From: Pyxidicoccus sp. MSG2 | GTDB lineage: Bacteria > Myxococcota > Myxococcia > Myxococcales > Myxococcaceae | Direction of reading: 5' to 3' | Length of the DNA: 64,000 nucleotides | Assembly (NCBI RefSeq): GCF_026626705.1 | Contig: NZ_JAPNKC010000001.1 | Span: 2,666,001-2,730,000 of the forward strand | Shown: one piece after another, positions 20,647 to 29,846 of the stretch | How positions within the stretch are numbered: position 1 is the first letter of the stretch | Layout of the letters: each line of letters starts with the position of its first letter | Made by a program: the position numbers and the translations under genes | The notes under the pieces: model-generated | Told to the model about the DNA's origin: nothing | Database searches by the model: none | Seen by the model: the letters and a program-made list of their open reading frames with translations, nothing else

Positions 20647-21234
20647 ATGTCCTTCATCAACTACTCATCCCGCGAAATCAACTGCAAGATTGTCTATTAC
20701 GGGCCCGGGCTCTGCGGGAAGACGACCAACCTCCAGTACATCTACAACAAGACCGCCGCGGAGACGAAGGGCAAGCTCATCTCGCTCTCCACGGAGACGG
20801 ACCGCACGCTCTTCTTCGACTTCCTCCCGCTGTCGCTCGGTGAGATTCGCGGCTTCAAGACGCGCTTCCACCTGTACACGGTGCCCGGTCAGGTCTTCTA
20901 CGACGCCAGCCGCAAGCTCATCCTCAAGGGCGTGGACGGCGTGGTCTTCGTCGCCGACAGTCAGATCGAGCGCATGGAGGCCAACATGGAGTCGATCGAG
21001 AACCTCCGTGTGAACCTCGCCGAGCAGGGCTACGACCTGAACAAGATTCCGTACGTGGTCCAGTACAACAAGCGCGACCTGCCCAACGCGGTGACGGTGG
21101 AGGAGATGCGCAAGGCGCTCAACCCGCGCAACATCCCCGAGTACCAGGCCGTGGCCCCCACCGGCGTCGGCGTGTTCGACACGCTCAAGGCGGTGGCGAA
21201 GCTGGTCCTCACGGAGCTCAAGAAGGGCGGCTGA
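20647..21234 (+). CDS. mglA: MglA, Ras-like small GTPase controlling motility polarity
   Basis: 195 residues. P-loop GPGLCGKTT, switch II TVPGQ (Thr in place of the Asp usual in Ras DxxG, a known MglA hallmark), and NKRD for guanine specificity. GTP-bound MglA localises to the leading pole and recruits both the gliding (Agl-Glt) and type IV pilus machineries. It is directly followed by a Glt-like gene cluster, placing the switch next to possible effectors. Confidence 0.99.
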   Translation: MSFINYSSREINCKIVYYGPGLCGKTTNLQYIYNKTAAETKGKLISLSTETDRTLFFDFLPLSLGEIRGFKTRFHLYTVPGQVFYDASRKLILKGVDGVVFVADSQIERMEANMESIENLRVNLAEQGYDLNKIPYVVQYNKRDLPNAVTVEEMRKALNPRNIPEYQAVAPTGVGVFDTLKAVAKLVLTELKKGG

Positions 21235-21358
21235 AGCAAGCAGGCCACCGGGCGGGCGACGGTCGCCGCTCGCACCGGTCGTGACAAGACGGCCCGCCGG
21301 GAAGGGTGCTATGACCTGGGCCGTCGGGTCGGGCCGTCCAGCTTCTTGAGGTCGCACC

Positions 21359-22078
21359 GTGCGTGTCGCTGCCGCCACCTTCCACCTCCTCGCGCTCCTG
21401 AGCGCCACCGCCTGGATGCCGGCGCTCGCGCAGGAGCCGTCCGCCGCACCGCCCGCCGCCGCGCAGTCCTCCGCGGCGCAGGCCCAGACGGCGGACGAGG
21501 CCTTCGACACCCGCGTGAAGACGCTGGAAGAGGAGGTCGTCGACCTCAAGGAGAAGATCTACCGCTCCAAGGCGCGGCTCCTGCTCCTGCAGGAGTCGGT
21601 GCTCGGCGGTGACGTCTCCACCGGCTCGCGCGCGGTCATCGTCCACAAGAACGAGATGGGCGGCTCCTTCCTCCTGGAGTCGGTGGCGTACGCGCTCGAC
21701 GGCGCGCCCATCTACACGCAGGTGGACACCGAGGGAGACCTCGGCAAGCGCCTGGAGTTCGAAATCTTCAACGGCCGCATCGTCCCCGGGCAGCACCAGA
21801 TTGCCGTGCGGCTGGTGTACCGCGGCAACGGCTACGGCGTGTTCAGCTACCTGGAGGGCTACAAGTTCAAGGTGCAATCCAGCTACACCTTCAACGCGGA
21901 GCCCGGGAAGCTGTCCACGGTGCGCGTGGTGGGCTTCGAGCAGGGCGGCATGACGACGGACCTGAAGGACCGGCCCGCGGTGCGCTACGACATCGACGTG
22001 TCGAAGGACCCCGGCCGCAAGGTGACGCCCGCGGACGGCGCGCCGGCCCCGGCCACCACCTCCTCCGAGACGAAGTAG
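21359..22078 (+). CDS. Exported coiled-coil/beta protein of the mgl-linked Glt-like cluster
   Basis: 239 residues from a GTG. Signal peptide (ends near ALAQ, residue 24), an Ala/Pro spacer, a short coiled coil (about 45-75, FDTRVKTLEEEVVDLKEKI), then a beta-rich domain (about 80-215) with IVPGQHQIAVRLVYRGNGYG, and a low-complexity tail. No catalytic motif was found and the family was not recognised. It precedes the TPR genes by 10 bases, so periplasmic structural or adaptor work in the same assembly is likely. Confidence 0.82.
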   Translation: MRVAAATFHLLALLSATAWMPALAQEPSAAPPAAAQSSAAQAQTADEAFDTRVKTLEEEVVDLKEKIYRSKARLLLLQESVLGGDVSTGSRAVIVHKNEMGGSFLLESVAYALDGAPIYTQVDTEGDLGKRLEFEIFNGRIVPGQHQIAVRLVYRGNGYGVFSYLEGYKFKVQSSYTFNAEPGKLSTVRVVGFEQGGMTTDLKDRPAVRYDIDVSKDPGRKVTPADGAPAPATTSSETK

Positions 22079-22088
22079 GGACCCACTG

Positions 22089-24518
22089 GTGAACGCGTCG
22101 CTCCGCGCCCTCGCCCTGGCGGCCGCCCTGCTGGGCACCGCGCCCGCCCCCGCCGCCGAGCCGCGTCCGGCGTCGCGCCCGTCCGCGCGTGAGTTGACGC
22201 AGCAGCTGGGCGCCGTGGAGCAGGGGCTGCGAGGCGCCGAGGAGAACCTGCGCTTCGTGGAGCTGCAGTACACGCAGCGCGCCGAGCCCAGCGAGGACGA
22301 CTCGCGCGAGCGCCGCTTCTCCGACGGCGAGATTCAATACCTGCTGGGAGACTGGCCGGCGGCGTCCGTCCTCTTCTACGACCTGGTGAGCGAGCCGCGC
22401 TTCAAGGGCCACCCGCGCTACACGGACGCGCTGTTCTACCTGGCGGACTCGCTCCTCCAGCAGAACAACTACATCGGCGCGCGGCTGTACCTCCGCGAGC
22501 TGCTCTCGCTGCCCATCTCCTCCACCCGCTACCGCGACGCCCTGTCGCGCTTCCTGGTGGTGGCCGGACGGCTCAACCACTACGAGGGCGTGGACGGCTA
22601 CGTGGAGAAGGCGCGGGCCCTGTCCGGCGGGCAGCTGCCCGCGGAGATGGCGTACGTCTACGCGAAGTGGCTCTTCCGCCGCGCGGACCTGCCGCCCGAG
22701 GAGCGCCTTACCCGCGCGCGCGCCGCCTTCACCCCGCTGACGCAGACGCCAGACGGCGCCTTCCGCCTCCAGGCCGCGTACCACCTGGGCGTGCTGTCCG
22801 TGCAGGCCGGGGACCTGCCCGGCGCCATCCAGCAGTTCCAGCAGCTGGCCCTGTCCCCTTCCACGCAGGCCCCGCAGGTCCACGCGCTGCCCCCCGGCGT
22901 GAGGCGCCCCACCACCGGCACGTCGCCCGAGGCCGACTCGCAGCGCGTGCGGGAGCTGGCGCTGATGTCGCTGGGGCGGCTCTTGTACGAGACGGGCCGC
23001 TACGACGAGGCGCTGGACACGTACAGCCGGCTGCCGCGCGACAGCGAGTCCTTCCCGGACTCGCTCTACGAGGTGGCGTGGGTCCACGTGAAGATGGGCA
23101 ACCACCAGCTGGCGAAGAACGCCATCGACATCCTGCTGCTGGTGGCGCCCGACTCGCAGCTGGCGCCCGAGGCGCGCCTGCTCCACGGCAACCTGCTGCA
23201 GAAGCTGCACCAGTACGACCAGTCCATCGACACGTACTCGCACGTCATCGACACCTTCCGCCCGGTGCGGGACACGATGGACAACCTGCTGCGCGTGGAC
23301 AGGGACCCGGTGGTGTACTTCGACCGGCTGCTGGCGCGCACGGACGCCTCGCCGGACATCAGCACGCTGCTGCCCCCGCTCGCGCTGCGCTACGCCACCA
23401 CGGAGCGCGAGGTGGCCGAGGCCATCCGGATGGTGGGTGACATCGACAGCGGCCGCAAGGGCGCGGGCGAGGCGCAGGACCTGGCGAAGCGCATCCTCCA
23501 GGCGCTGGACACGCGCGGGCTGGAGACCTTCCCGGAGCTGCAGGAGGGCTACACGCGCGCGGACGCGGTGGACACCGCCCTCACCCACGCGGAGGCCGCG
23601 CTGGTGCGCGTGGAAGGCGCCGCGCTGGAGGACGTGCTCACCCCCGGGGAGCGCGAGCAACTGGCGGGCATCCAGCGCGAGCGCGAGGCCCTGGGCGTGC
23701 GCTTCGGCAAGCTGCCCACCACGATTCAGGAGCTGGAGGAGCGGCGCCAGCGCATGCAGGCCCGCGTGGACGCGGTGGACCGCAATGCCTTCCGCCTGGG
23801 CTACGAGCTGCGCAGCATGGAGGCCATCGCCACCTCCATCCGCAAGTGGGTGGACGACACGCGCCTGGAGCGCAAGTCGGACCCGAATGAGGAGCGCGAG
23901 TTCCTCGTGCAGCTCCAGGCGGAGACGCAGACGCTGACCGACCTGCAGGCGGAGCTGGCCGCCACGCGCGCGCGGCTGATGGACGAGCGCAACGCCGCGG
24001 CCACGCAGCTGGCCGGAGAGCAGACCATCCGCGCCGGCTACGCGGAGGCGCTGCACCGCGAGCACGCGCTGCTGACCACCGCCGAGTCCCGGCTGTCCCC
24101 GGATGCCGCGAGCACGCTGCTCAAGGCCCACGAAGTGCGGGGCCGCACGGACGCGATGCGCGCCCGCGTGGCGGCGGCCCGGAGCGTGCTGCGCACCCGG
24201 CTGGAGACGCACGGCCGTGTCATCCGCGAGAAGGTCGTGGCCGAGCAGGAGCTGCTCAACCGCTACGAGGCGGAGGTGGCCTCGGTGACGGGCGACGCGC
24301 GCAACCTCGTGGGCCGCATCGCCTATGAGAGCTTCCGCCGCGTGCGGCAGCAGTTCTACGACCTGGTGCTGAAGGCGGACGTCGGCGTGGTGGACGTGGC
24401 CTTCACCGAGAAGCAGGACAAGACGACGGAAATCCAGAAGCTGTCCGCGCAGAAGGACAAGGCCCTGCGCGAGCTGGACGCCGAGTTCCGCGACGTCCTC
24501 GTGGAGGACGGCCAGTGA
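22089..24518 (+). CDS. Exported TPR / coiled-coil protein (GltC-like?)
   Basis: 809 residues from a GTG. Signal peptide ending near APAAE (residue 23). TPR-type helical repeats (about 75-400) contain segments such as YTDALFYLADSLLQ and YDEALDTYSRLP. The second half (about 480-790) is a long charged coiled coil (TIQELEERRQRMQARVDAV; LQAELAATRARLMDE). TPR proteins such as GltC and GltD form the periplasmic part of the gliding machinery in M. xanthus; this one would be periplasmic. It overlaps the next gene by 4 bases (GTGA), indicating coupling. Confidence 0.87.
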   Translation: MNASLRALALAAALLGTAPAPAAEPRPASRPSARELTQQLGAVEQGLRGAEENLRFVELQYTQRAEPSEDDSRERRFSDGEIQYLLGDWPAASVLFYDLVSEPRFKGHPRYTDALFYLADSLLQQNNYIGARLYLRELLSLPISSTRYRDALSRFLVVAGRLNHYEGVDGYVEKARALSGGQLPAEMAYVYAKWLFRRADLPPEERLTRARAAFTPLTQTPDGAFRLQAAYHLGVLSVQAGDLPGAIQQFQQLALSPSTQAPQVHALPPGVRRPTTGTSPEADSQRVRELALMSLGRLLYETGRYDEALDTYSRLPRDSESFPDSLYEVAWVHVKMGNHQLAKNAIDILLLVAPDSQLAPEARLLHGNLLQKLHQYDQSIDTYSHVIDTFRPVRDTMDNLLRVDRDPVVYFDRLLARTDASPDISTLLPPLALRYATTEREVAEAIRMVGDIDSGRKGAGEAQDLAKRILQALDTRGLETFPELQEGYTRADAVDTALTHAEAALVRVEGAALEDVLTPGEREQLAGIQREREALGVRFGKLPTTIQELEERRQRMQARVDAVDRNAFRLGYELRSMEAIATSIRKWVDDTRLERKSDPNEEREFLVQLQAETQTLTDLQAELAATRARLMDERNAAATQLAGEQTIRAGYAEALHREHALLTTAESRLSPDAASTLLKAHEVRGRTDAMRARVAAARSVLRTRLETHGRVIREKVVAEQELLNRYEAEVASVTGDARNLVGRIAYESFRRVRQQFYDLVLKADVGVVDVAFTEKQDKTTEIQKLSAQKDKALRELDAEFRDVLVEDGQ

Positions 24519-27500
24519 TGCGCCGCGGCCTCCTCGCAGCCCTGCTCGCCCTCACCGCCCTTCCCTCCAGCGCCCAGGAGGCCGGGAAGGCCGAGGCCCC
24601 TCCGGCCGCCGCGGCCACGGAAGCGCCCGCCAAGGACGCCACTCCGGCCACGCCGGCCCCGGCTCCCTCGCGGCCGGAGTACCTGAAGGGCCTGGGCCGC
24701 ACGCCCGAGCAGGAGGCACTGCTCCAGGACGTGAGCGGCGCGCTGAAGACCTACGAAGAGGAGTCGCGCGAGTTCCACCGCGAGGTGCAGCAGCTGGTGG
24801 AGCGCAAGTACGAGCAGAAGCGCGGCTCGCTGTCGGGCTCTTACGAGAAGGCCATCCGCGACCTGGAGTCGCAGGAGCGCAAGGAGCGCCTGGCCGCCAT
24901 CGCCCGCTTCGAGGAGTTCCTCCGCCGCTACCCCAACGAGCCGCGCTACACGCCGGACGTGATGTTCCGCCTCGCGGAGCTGTACTACGAGCGCTCCTCG
25001 GACGCGCACCTGGTGGCGAGCAAGGAGTACCGCGACAGGCTCGAGGCGGCCGACGGCAACCCCGACGCGGAAGTGCCCACCGAGCCGACGGTGGACTACT
25101 CGGACTCCATCGCGCTCTACCGCCGGCTGCTGAAGGACTTCCCGACCTACCGCCTCAACGACGGCGCCACGTACCTGCTGGGCTACTGTCTGGAGGAGCA
25201 GAAGCAGTTCGACGAGAGCCTCGTCGCCTACGAGCAGCTCATCTCCCGCTACCCGAAGAGCCGCTTCTCCACCGAGGCGTGGGTGCGCATCGGCGAGCAC
25301 TGGTTCGAGGACTACGAGGACCCGAAGGCGCTGGACAAGGCCGCCTTCGCCTTCGAGTCGGCCAGCCGCGACACCACGCACCCGCTCTACGACAAGGCCG
25401 TCTACAAGCTGGGCTGGACGTACTACCGCATGGACCGCTTCGACGAAGCGGTGGGCTCCTTCCTCACGCTCACGGACTTCTACGAGGCCCAGCGCGTGGC
25501 CCGCGGTGACGAGAAGGCCGGCGGTGACCTGCGCGAAGAGGCCCTCCAGTACGTGGCCATCTCCCTCGCGGACGAGACGTGGGGCGGCATTCCCCGCGCA
25601 CAGGCCCTCTTCGCGCAGCGCGGCGCCCGCCCCTACGAGGCGGAGGTGTACCGGCGCCTGGGCAACGTCTACTTCGACCAGACGAAGTACCCCGCCGCCA
25701 TCGAGGCGTACCGGCTGGTGCTGGCGAAGGACCCGCTCGCCCCGGACGCGCCGAGGCTGCAGCAGCGCATCGTCCAGGCGTATACGGGCGACCGGCTGAT
25801 GGCCGAGTCCTTCACCGAGTCCGAGACGCTGGCCAACCTCTACCAGCCGGGCTCCGCCTGGTACGAGAAGAACAAGCGCGACCCGGAGGTGCTCTCCGAG
25901 GCGAACGCGCTCGTCGAGCGCAGCCTCTACGGCACCGCCACCTACCACCACCAGCAGGCGCTGGTGTTCAAGCAGGAGGGCAAGTTCGAGCAGGCCAACA
26001 CGGGCTTCCAGGTGGCCGCTCGCGCGTACGGCGCCTACCTGGAGCGCTTCCCCCGCAGCAAGAGCGCGGGCGAGATGCGCTTCTACCACGCGGAGTGCCT
26101 CTACAATTCCTTCCAGTTCGCCGAAGCCGCGAAGGGCTACGAGTTGGTGCGCGACACCAACGTGGCGGAGAAGCACCGCGACGACGCAACCCTCAACGCG
26201 GTGCTCGCATGGCAGCAGCAGCTCGTCGTCGACGTGCAGTCCGGACAGGCGCCGGACCTGAAGCCGCTGCGCTCCACCGAGCGCCCCGAGGGCGAGGTGG
26301 CGACGCCCATCGCCTTCACCACCACCGAGCAGAAGCTCATCACCGCGTCGGACAAGTACCTGGCCGTGCTCCCCAAGGGGGAGAAGGCGCCGGGCATCGC
26401 CTACAAGGCCGCGGAGCTGTACTACTCGCACAACGACTTCCCCGAGGCGCGCCGGCGCTTCGAGTCCATCGTCCAGACGTACCCGAAGCACGAGGTGGCG
26501 AAGTTCTCCACCAACCTCATCGTCGAGACGTTCCTCATCGACAAGGACTGGAAGAGCGTGGAGGAGGTCAGCGCGCGGCTGGCCGCCAACTCGCAGGTCA
26601 TCGACCCGTCCAGCGACCTCCACAAGGACCTGGTCAAGTTCAAGCTCGCCGGCCGCTTCAAGCTGGCCGACCAGCTCCTGGCCGAGGGCAAGAACGACGA
26701 GGCCGCGAAGAAGTACATCCAGCTGGTGGACGAGGAGCCGCGCCACGAGTTCGCGGACAAGGCGCTCAACAACGCCGCGGTCGCCAATGAGAACACGCGC
26801 CGCTTCGACTCCGCGCTGAAGCTGTACGAGCGCATCTACCGCGAGTACCCCAAGTCGCCCCTGGCGGACGCGGCGCTGTTCCGCGTGGCGGTGAACGCGG
26901 AGAACTCGTACGACTTCGACAAGGCGGTGGCCAGCTACCAGAAGCTGGTGAAGGACTACCCGAAGTCGAAGGACCGCGAGGCCGCGCTCTTCAACACCGG
27001 CCGCCTGCTGGAGGGCCAGCAGCGCTACCCCGAGGCGGCGGCGGCCTTCCTGCGCTACGCGGACCTGTTCCCCAACGCGGAGGACGCGCCGAAGAACCAG
27101 TACCGCGCCGCCCTCATCTACGAGAAGCAGGGCGACGAGCGCGGGCAGATTCGCGCGCTCCAGGAGTTCGTCACCAAGTTCTCCCGCAAGCCTGGCCAGG
27201 TGGAGTTGGTGGTGGACGCCTACCGGCGCATGGGTGACGCGCACCAGAAGCTGGGCAACGAGCGCGAGGCACAGCGCGCGTGGACGCAGGCGGCCGGCGA
27301 GTTCGACCGGCGCAAGCTCCAGCCGGACACGCACCCGCTCGCGGCGGACGCGGCCGCCTATGGCCGCTTCCAGGCGGCGGAGGCCGAGCTGAAGAAGTTC
27401 GACCGGCTGAAGATTGGCGGCAAGGGCAAGGCGCTGGAGCGCAGCTTCACGGCCAAGCGCAACGCGGTGAAGTCGGTGAACGAGGCCTACGCGCGCGTCT

Positions 27501-27934
27501 ACCCGTACAAGCGGCTGGAGTGGACGCTGGCGGCGCTCTACCGGCGCGGCCATGCGCTGGAGCGCTTCGCCAACACCATCATCGAGACGCCCGTCCCGGT
27601 GGAGGTGAAGCGGCTGGGTGAGGAGGCGGTGGTGGTGTACCAGGACCAGCTCGCGCAGCAGACGACGGCCCTGGAGGACGCGGCGGTGGAGAGCTACACA
27701 GCCACGCTCGCGGAGGCGCGCAAGAATCGCATCTCCAACGAGTGGACGCGGCGCACGCTCGAGGCCCTCAACCGCTTCCGCCCCAAGGAGTACCCGGTGC
27801 TGAAGGAGCCCAAGCAGGCCCTCTCCGCGGACGGCGCCTACCCGGATGGACTGGTGGGCAACGTGGACGGCCCCCGGCCCGCCGCCCCCGCCCCGAAGGA
27901 AGCGCCGAAGCTCAGTGGCGGAGGTGCACAGTGA
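24515..27934 (+). CDS. Large exported TPR protein, GltD/AgmU-like
   Basis: 1139 residues. Signal peptide (LLAALLALTALPSSAQ) followed by an Ala/Pro spacer; then more than a dozen TPR-type helical hairpins to about residue 1080 (for example SIALYRRLLKDFPTYRL and AVASYQKLVKDYPKSKD). Length, export signal and TPR content match the GltD (AgmU) class. The following genes give a TPR lipoprotein, a small GltF-like protein and an FHA/TonB-like GltG-like protein, the order gltD-E-F-G as recalled from the M. xanthus glt cluster. Start GTG 24515 or ATG 24518; either overlaps the upstream stop. The stop overlaps the next start (GTGA). Confidence 0.88.
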   Translation: MMRRGLLAALLALTALPSSAQEAGKAEAPPAAAATEAPAKDATPATPAPAPSRPEYLKGLGRTPEQEALLQDVSGALKTYEEESREFHREVQQLVERKYEQKRGSLSGSYEKAIRDLESQERKERLAAIARFEEFLRRYPNEPRYTPDVMFRLAELYYERSSDAHLVASKEYRDRLEAADGNPDAEVPTEPTVDYSDSIALYRRLLKDFPTYRLNDGATYLLGYCLEEQKQFDESLVAYEQLISRYPKSRFSTEAWVRIGEHWFEDYEDPKALDKAAFAFESASRDTTHPLYDKAVYKLGWTYYRMDRFDEAVGSFLTLTDFYEAQRVARGDEKAGGDLREEALQYVAISLADETWGGIPRAQALFAQRGARPYEAEVYRRLGNVYFDQTKYPAAIEAYRLVLAKDPLAPDAPRLQQRIVQAYTGDRLMAESFTESETLANLYQPGSAWYEKNKRDPEVLSEANALVERSLYGTATYHHQQALVFKQEGKFEQANTGFQVAARAYGAYLERFPRSKSAGEMRFYHAECLYNSFQFAEAAKGYELVRDTNVAEKHRDDATLNAVLAWQQQLVVDVQSGQAPDLKPLRSTERPEGEVATPIAFTTTEQKLITASDKYLAVLPKGEKAPGIAYKAAELYYSHNDFPEARRRFESIVQTYPKHEVAKFSTNLIVETFLIDKDWKSVEEVSARLAANSQVIDPSSDLHKDLVKFKLAGRFKLADQLLAEGKNDEAAKKYIQLVDEEPRHEFADKALNNAAVANENTRRFDSALKLYERIYREYPKSPLADAALFRVAVNAENSYDFDKAVASYQKLVKDYPKSKDREAALFNTGRLLEGQQRYPEAAAAFLRYADLFPNAEDAPKNQYRAALIYEKQGDERGQIRALQEFVTKFSRKPGQVELVVDAYRRMGDAHQKLGNEREAQRAWTQAAGEFDRRKLQPDTHPLAADAAAYGRFQAAEAELKKFDRLKIGGKGKALERSFTAKRNAVKSVNEAYARVYPYKRLEWTLAALYRRGHALERFANTIIETPVPVEVKRLGEEAVVVYQDQLAQQTTALEDAAVESYTATLAEARKNRISNEWTRRTLEALNRFRPKEYPVLKEPKQALSADGAYPDGLVGNVDGPRPAAPAPKEAPKLSGGGAQ

Positions 27935-29526
27935 GCCCCACCTCGCGTTTCCCCGGCGCTCGCGCGCTCTTCGCCGCCGTCGCGTCCGGCCTGCTGCTGT
28001 CGGCCTGCGCTTCCGCCCCCCAGCCGCGCACGGATTCGGCGACGCCCGCGCCCGTGACGGACGGCACCACCGCCGACGCGGGGACCGCCGGTACGGATGC
28101 GCAGACCCAGGCCGGGAAGCCCGCGGACGCCGCCCTCGCGCGTCCCGAGGAGCCCCGGGGCCCGGCGCGGGACTTCGCGCGCGCGGTGGACATTGCCCGC
28201 CGGGGAGAGCTGACCGCGGCCGAGGCCGCGCTGCGCACGCTGACGCAGGAGCAGCCGAAGCTCGACTACGCGTGGACGAACCTGGGCATCGTCCAGGAGC
28301 GCCTGGGCAAGCCGGACGACGCTGAGCGCTCGTACCGTCAGGCGTTGGCGGTAGCCCCCGAGCAGGAGGCCGCGTGGGACTGCCTCGCGCGCCTGTACGG
28401 CCGCACGGGCCGCTCGGTGAAGCTGGAGGCGGAGCTGCGCGGACTGCTCGAGACGCGCAAGGACTCGGTGCCGCTGCGCACCGCGCTGGCCGTCACGCTG
28501 CTCCAGCAGAAGAAGCACGAGTCCGCCGCTTCCGAGGCCAAGCTCGCGCTCAAGGGCGACGAGCGCCACGTGCGCGCCATGCAGGTGCTGGCGCAGGTCT
28601 ACCACCGCGAGGGCAAGCACGAGCTGGCGCGCATGGTGCTGGAGAACGCGCGCGCCATCGACGCGGAGGACGCGGCCACGCACAACGCGCTGGGCGCGGT
28701 GTACCTGGCCCTCAAGGCGCGCCCGCAGGCGCTGGAGGAGTTCAAGGAGGCCGCGCGGCTCAGGCCCGACTTCGCGGAGGCGCGCAACAACTTCGGCGCG
28801 CTGCTCAACGAGGCGCAGGACTACCCCGCCGCCGTCACGGAACTGGAGGCCGCAGTGAGGGCCGCTCCCGACTTCGCCTCCGCGCGCCTCAACCTGGGCA
28901 ACGCGTACCGGGGCCAGGGCGACTTCGCCCGCGCCCGCGCCGAGTACGAGCAGGTGCTGAAGCTGGTGCCCGCCTCGGCGGACCCGTACTTCAACCTCGC
29001 CATCCTCTACCTCGACGTGGAGCCGCCCGGGGTGGACACGCTCGAGCGGTTCAAGACGGTCATCACCTACTTCGAGCAGTACCAGGGCAAGGGCGGCCGG
29101 GACGAGCGCATCGACCAGTACGTGAAGGACGCGCGCAAGGGCATCGAGCGCGAGGAGCGCCGTCGCGAGCGCGAGCGCAAGGACCAGCTCCGCAAGGCCG
29201 AGGAACAGCAGAAGGCCGAGGCCGACAAGGCCGCCGAACAGAAGCGGGCCGCCGAGGCCCAGGCGGCCGCGGAGAAGCAGGCCGCCGAAGCCAAGGCCGC
29301 CGCGGAGGCGCCTCCCCCCGCCCCCGTCGAGGACAAGAAGGCCCCGGCCACCAGCAAGAAGGCGCAATCCGTCCGGAAGAAGAAGGGAGCCGCCACCGCC
29401 CGGGGCTCCGAGGGAACCTCGTCCCCGGGTGCGGTGTCCCAGCCGGGGAGTGCACCGTCTCCCACCACCCCCACCCCTGCCCCCGCGCCGGCCGGCTCGG
29501 GTAAGCTCGCCAACGACGCCCAGTAG
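27931..29526 (+). CDS. TPR lipoprotein, GltE/AglT-like
   Basis: 531 residues from the GTG at 27931, which overlaps the preceding stop by 4 bases; the frame is open further upstream but only inside that gene. Lipobox LLLSA-Cys. About seven TPRs (about 70-370; AYTNLGIVQERLGKP-like and NALGAVYLALKARPQALEEF). The tail is a charged Lys/Glu/Ala coiled coil (about 385-480) and then a Pro/Ala/Ser-rich end. It corresponds in order and architecture to the TPR lipoprotein GltE (AglT) of the gliding machinery. Outer-membrane anchoring is inferred from the lipobox. Confidence 0.88.
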   Translation: MSPTSRFPGARALFAAVASGLLLSACASAPQPRTDSATPAPVTDGTTADAGTAGTDAQTQAGKPADAALARPEEPRGPARDFARAVDIARRGELTAAEAALRTLTQEQPKLDYAWTNLGIVQERLGKPDDAERSYRQALAVAPEQEAAWDCLARLYGRTGRSVKLEAELRGLLETRKDSVPLRTALAVTLLQQKKHESAASEAKLALKGDERHVRAMQVLAQVYHREGKHELARMVLENARAIDAEDAATHNALGAVYLALKARPQALEEFKEAARLRPDFAEARNNFGALLNEAQDYPAAVTELEAAVRAAPDFASARLNLGNAYRGQGDFARARAEYEQVLKLVPASADPYFNLAILYLDVEPPGVDTLERFKTVITYFEQYQGKGGRDERIDQYVKDARKGIEREERRRERERKDQLRKAEEQQKAEADKAAEQKRAAEAQAAAEKQAAEAKAAAEAPPPAPVEDKKAPATSKKAQSVRKKKGAATARGSEGTSSPGAVSQPGSAPSPTTPTPAPAPAGSGKLANDAQ

Positions 29527-29533
29527 GCCCACC

Positions 29534-29842
29534 ATGCGCACCGCCCTCGCCCTCCTCATGCTGCTCGCCGCCGCGCCCGTGCTCGCGCAGGACTCCGCGT
29601 CCGCGGGCAGCGCCAGCACGTCCAGCGCGAGCACGTCCGGCAGCACGTCCACGGGGACCTCGGGGACGGGCAAGAAGCCGCGCAAGGTCATCCGCCTGGA
29701 CGCCATCACCGTCGAGGGGCGCATCCAGAAGCCCCAGGCCTTCTACATCCTTCCACGCTCCAACCTGAGCTTCGACGAGCTGGGCCGCACGGAGACCTTC
29801 GTGCCCAAGGTCGTGAAGAGCGTGGAGCAGGACCCCTTCTAA
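29534..29842 (+). CDS. Small exported GltF-like protein
   Basis: 102 residues from the ATG at 29534 (the frame opens earlier, inside the upstream gene). Signal peptide (ALALLMLLAAAPVLAQ), a Ser/Thr/Gly-rich spacer (about 20-45), then a compact basic/aromatic C-terminus with VIRLDAITVEGRIQKPQAFY and a terminal VEQDPF. No known enzymatic motif. Position and size fit GltF, a small periplasmic component. It is followed after 4 bases by the FHA protein gene. Confidence 0.82.
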   Translation: MRTALALLMLLAAAPVLAQDSASAGSASTSSASTSGSTSTGTSGTGKKPRKVIRLDAITVEGRIQKPQAFYILPRSNLSFDELGRTETFVPKVVKSVEQDPF

Positions 29843-29846
29843 GCCC

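Noticed and set aside
24356..27553. A 1065-codon minus-strand open frame
   Set aside because: Antisense to the GltD-like TPR gene, which has a signal peptide, TPRs and operon coupling; the antisense product is Val/Arg/Leu-rich with no domains.
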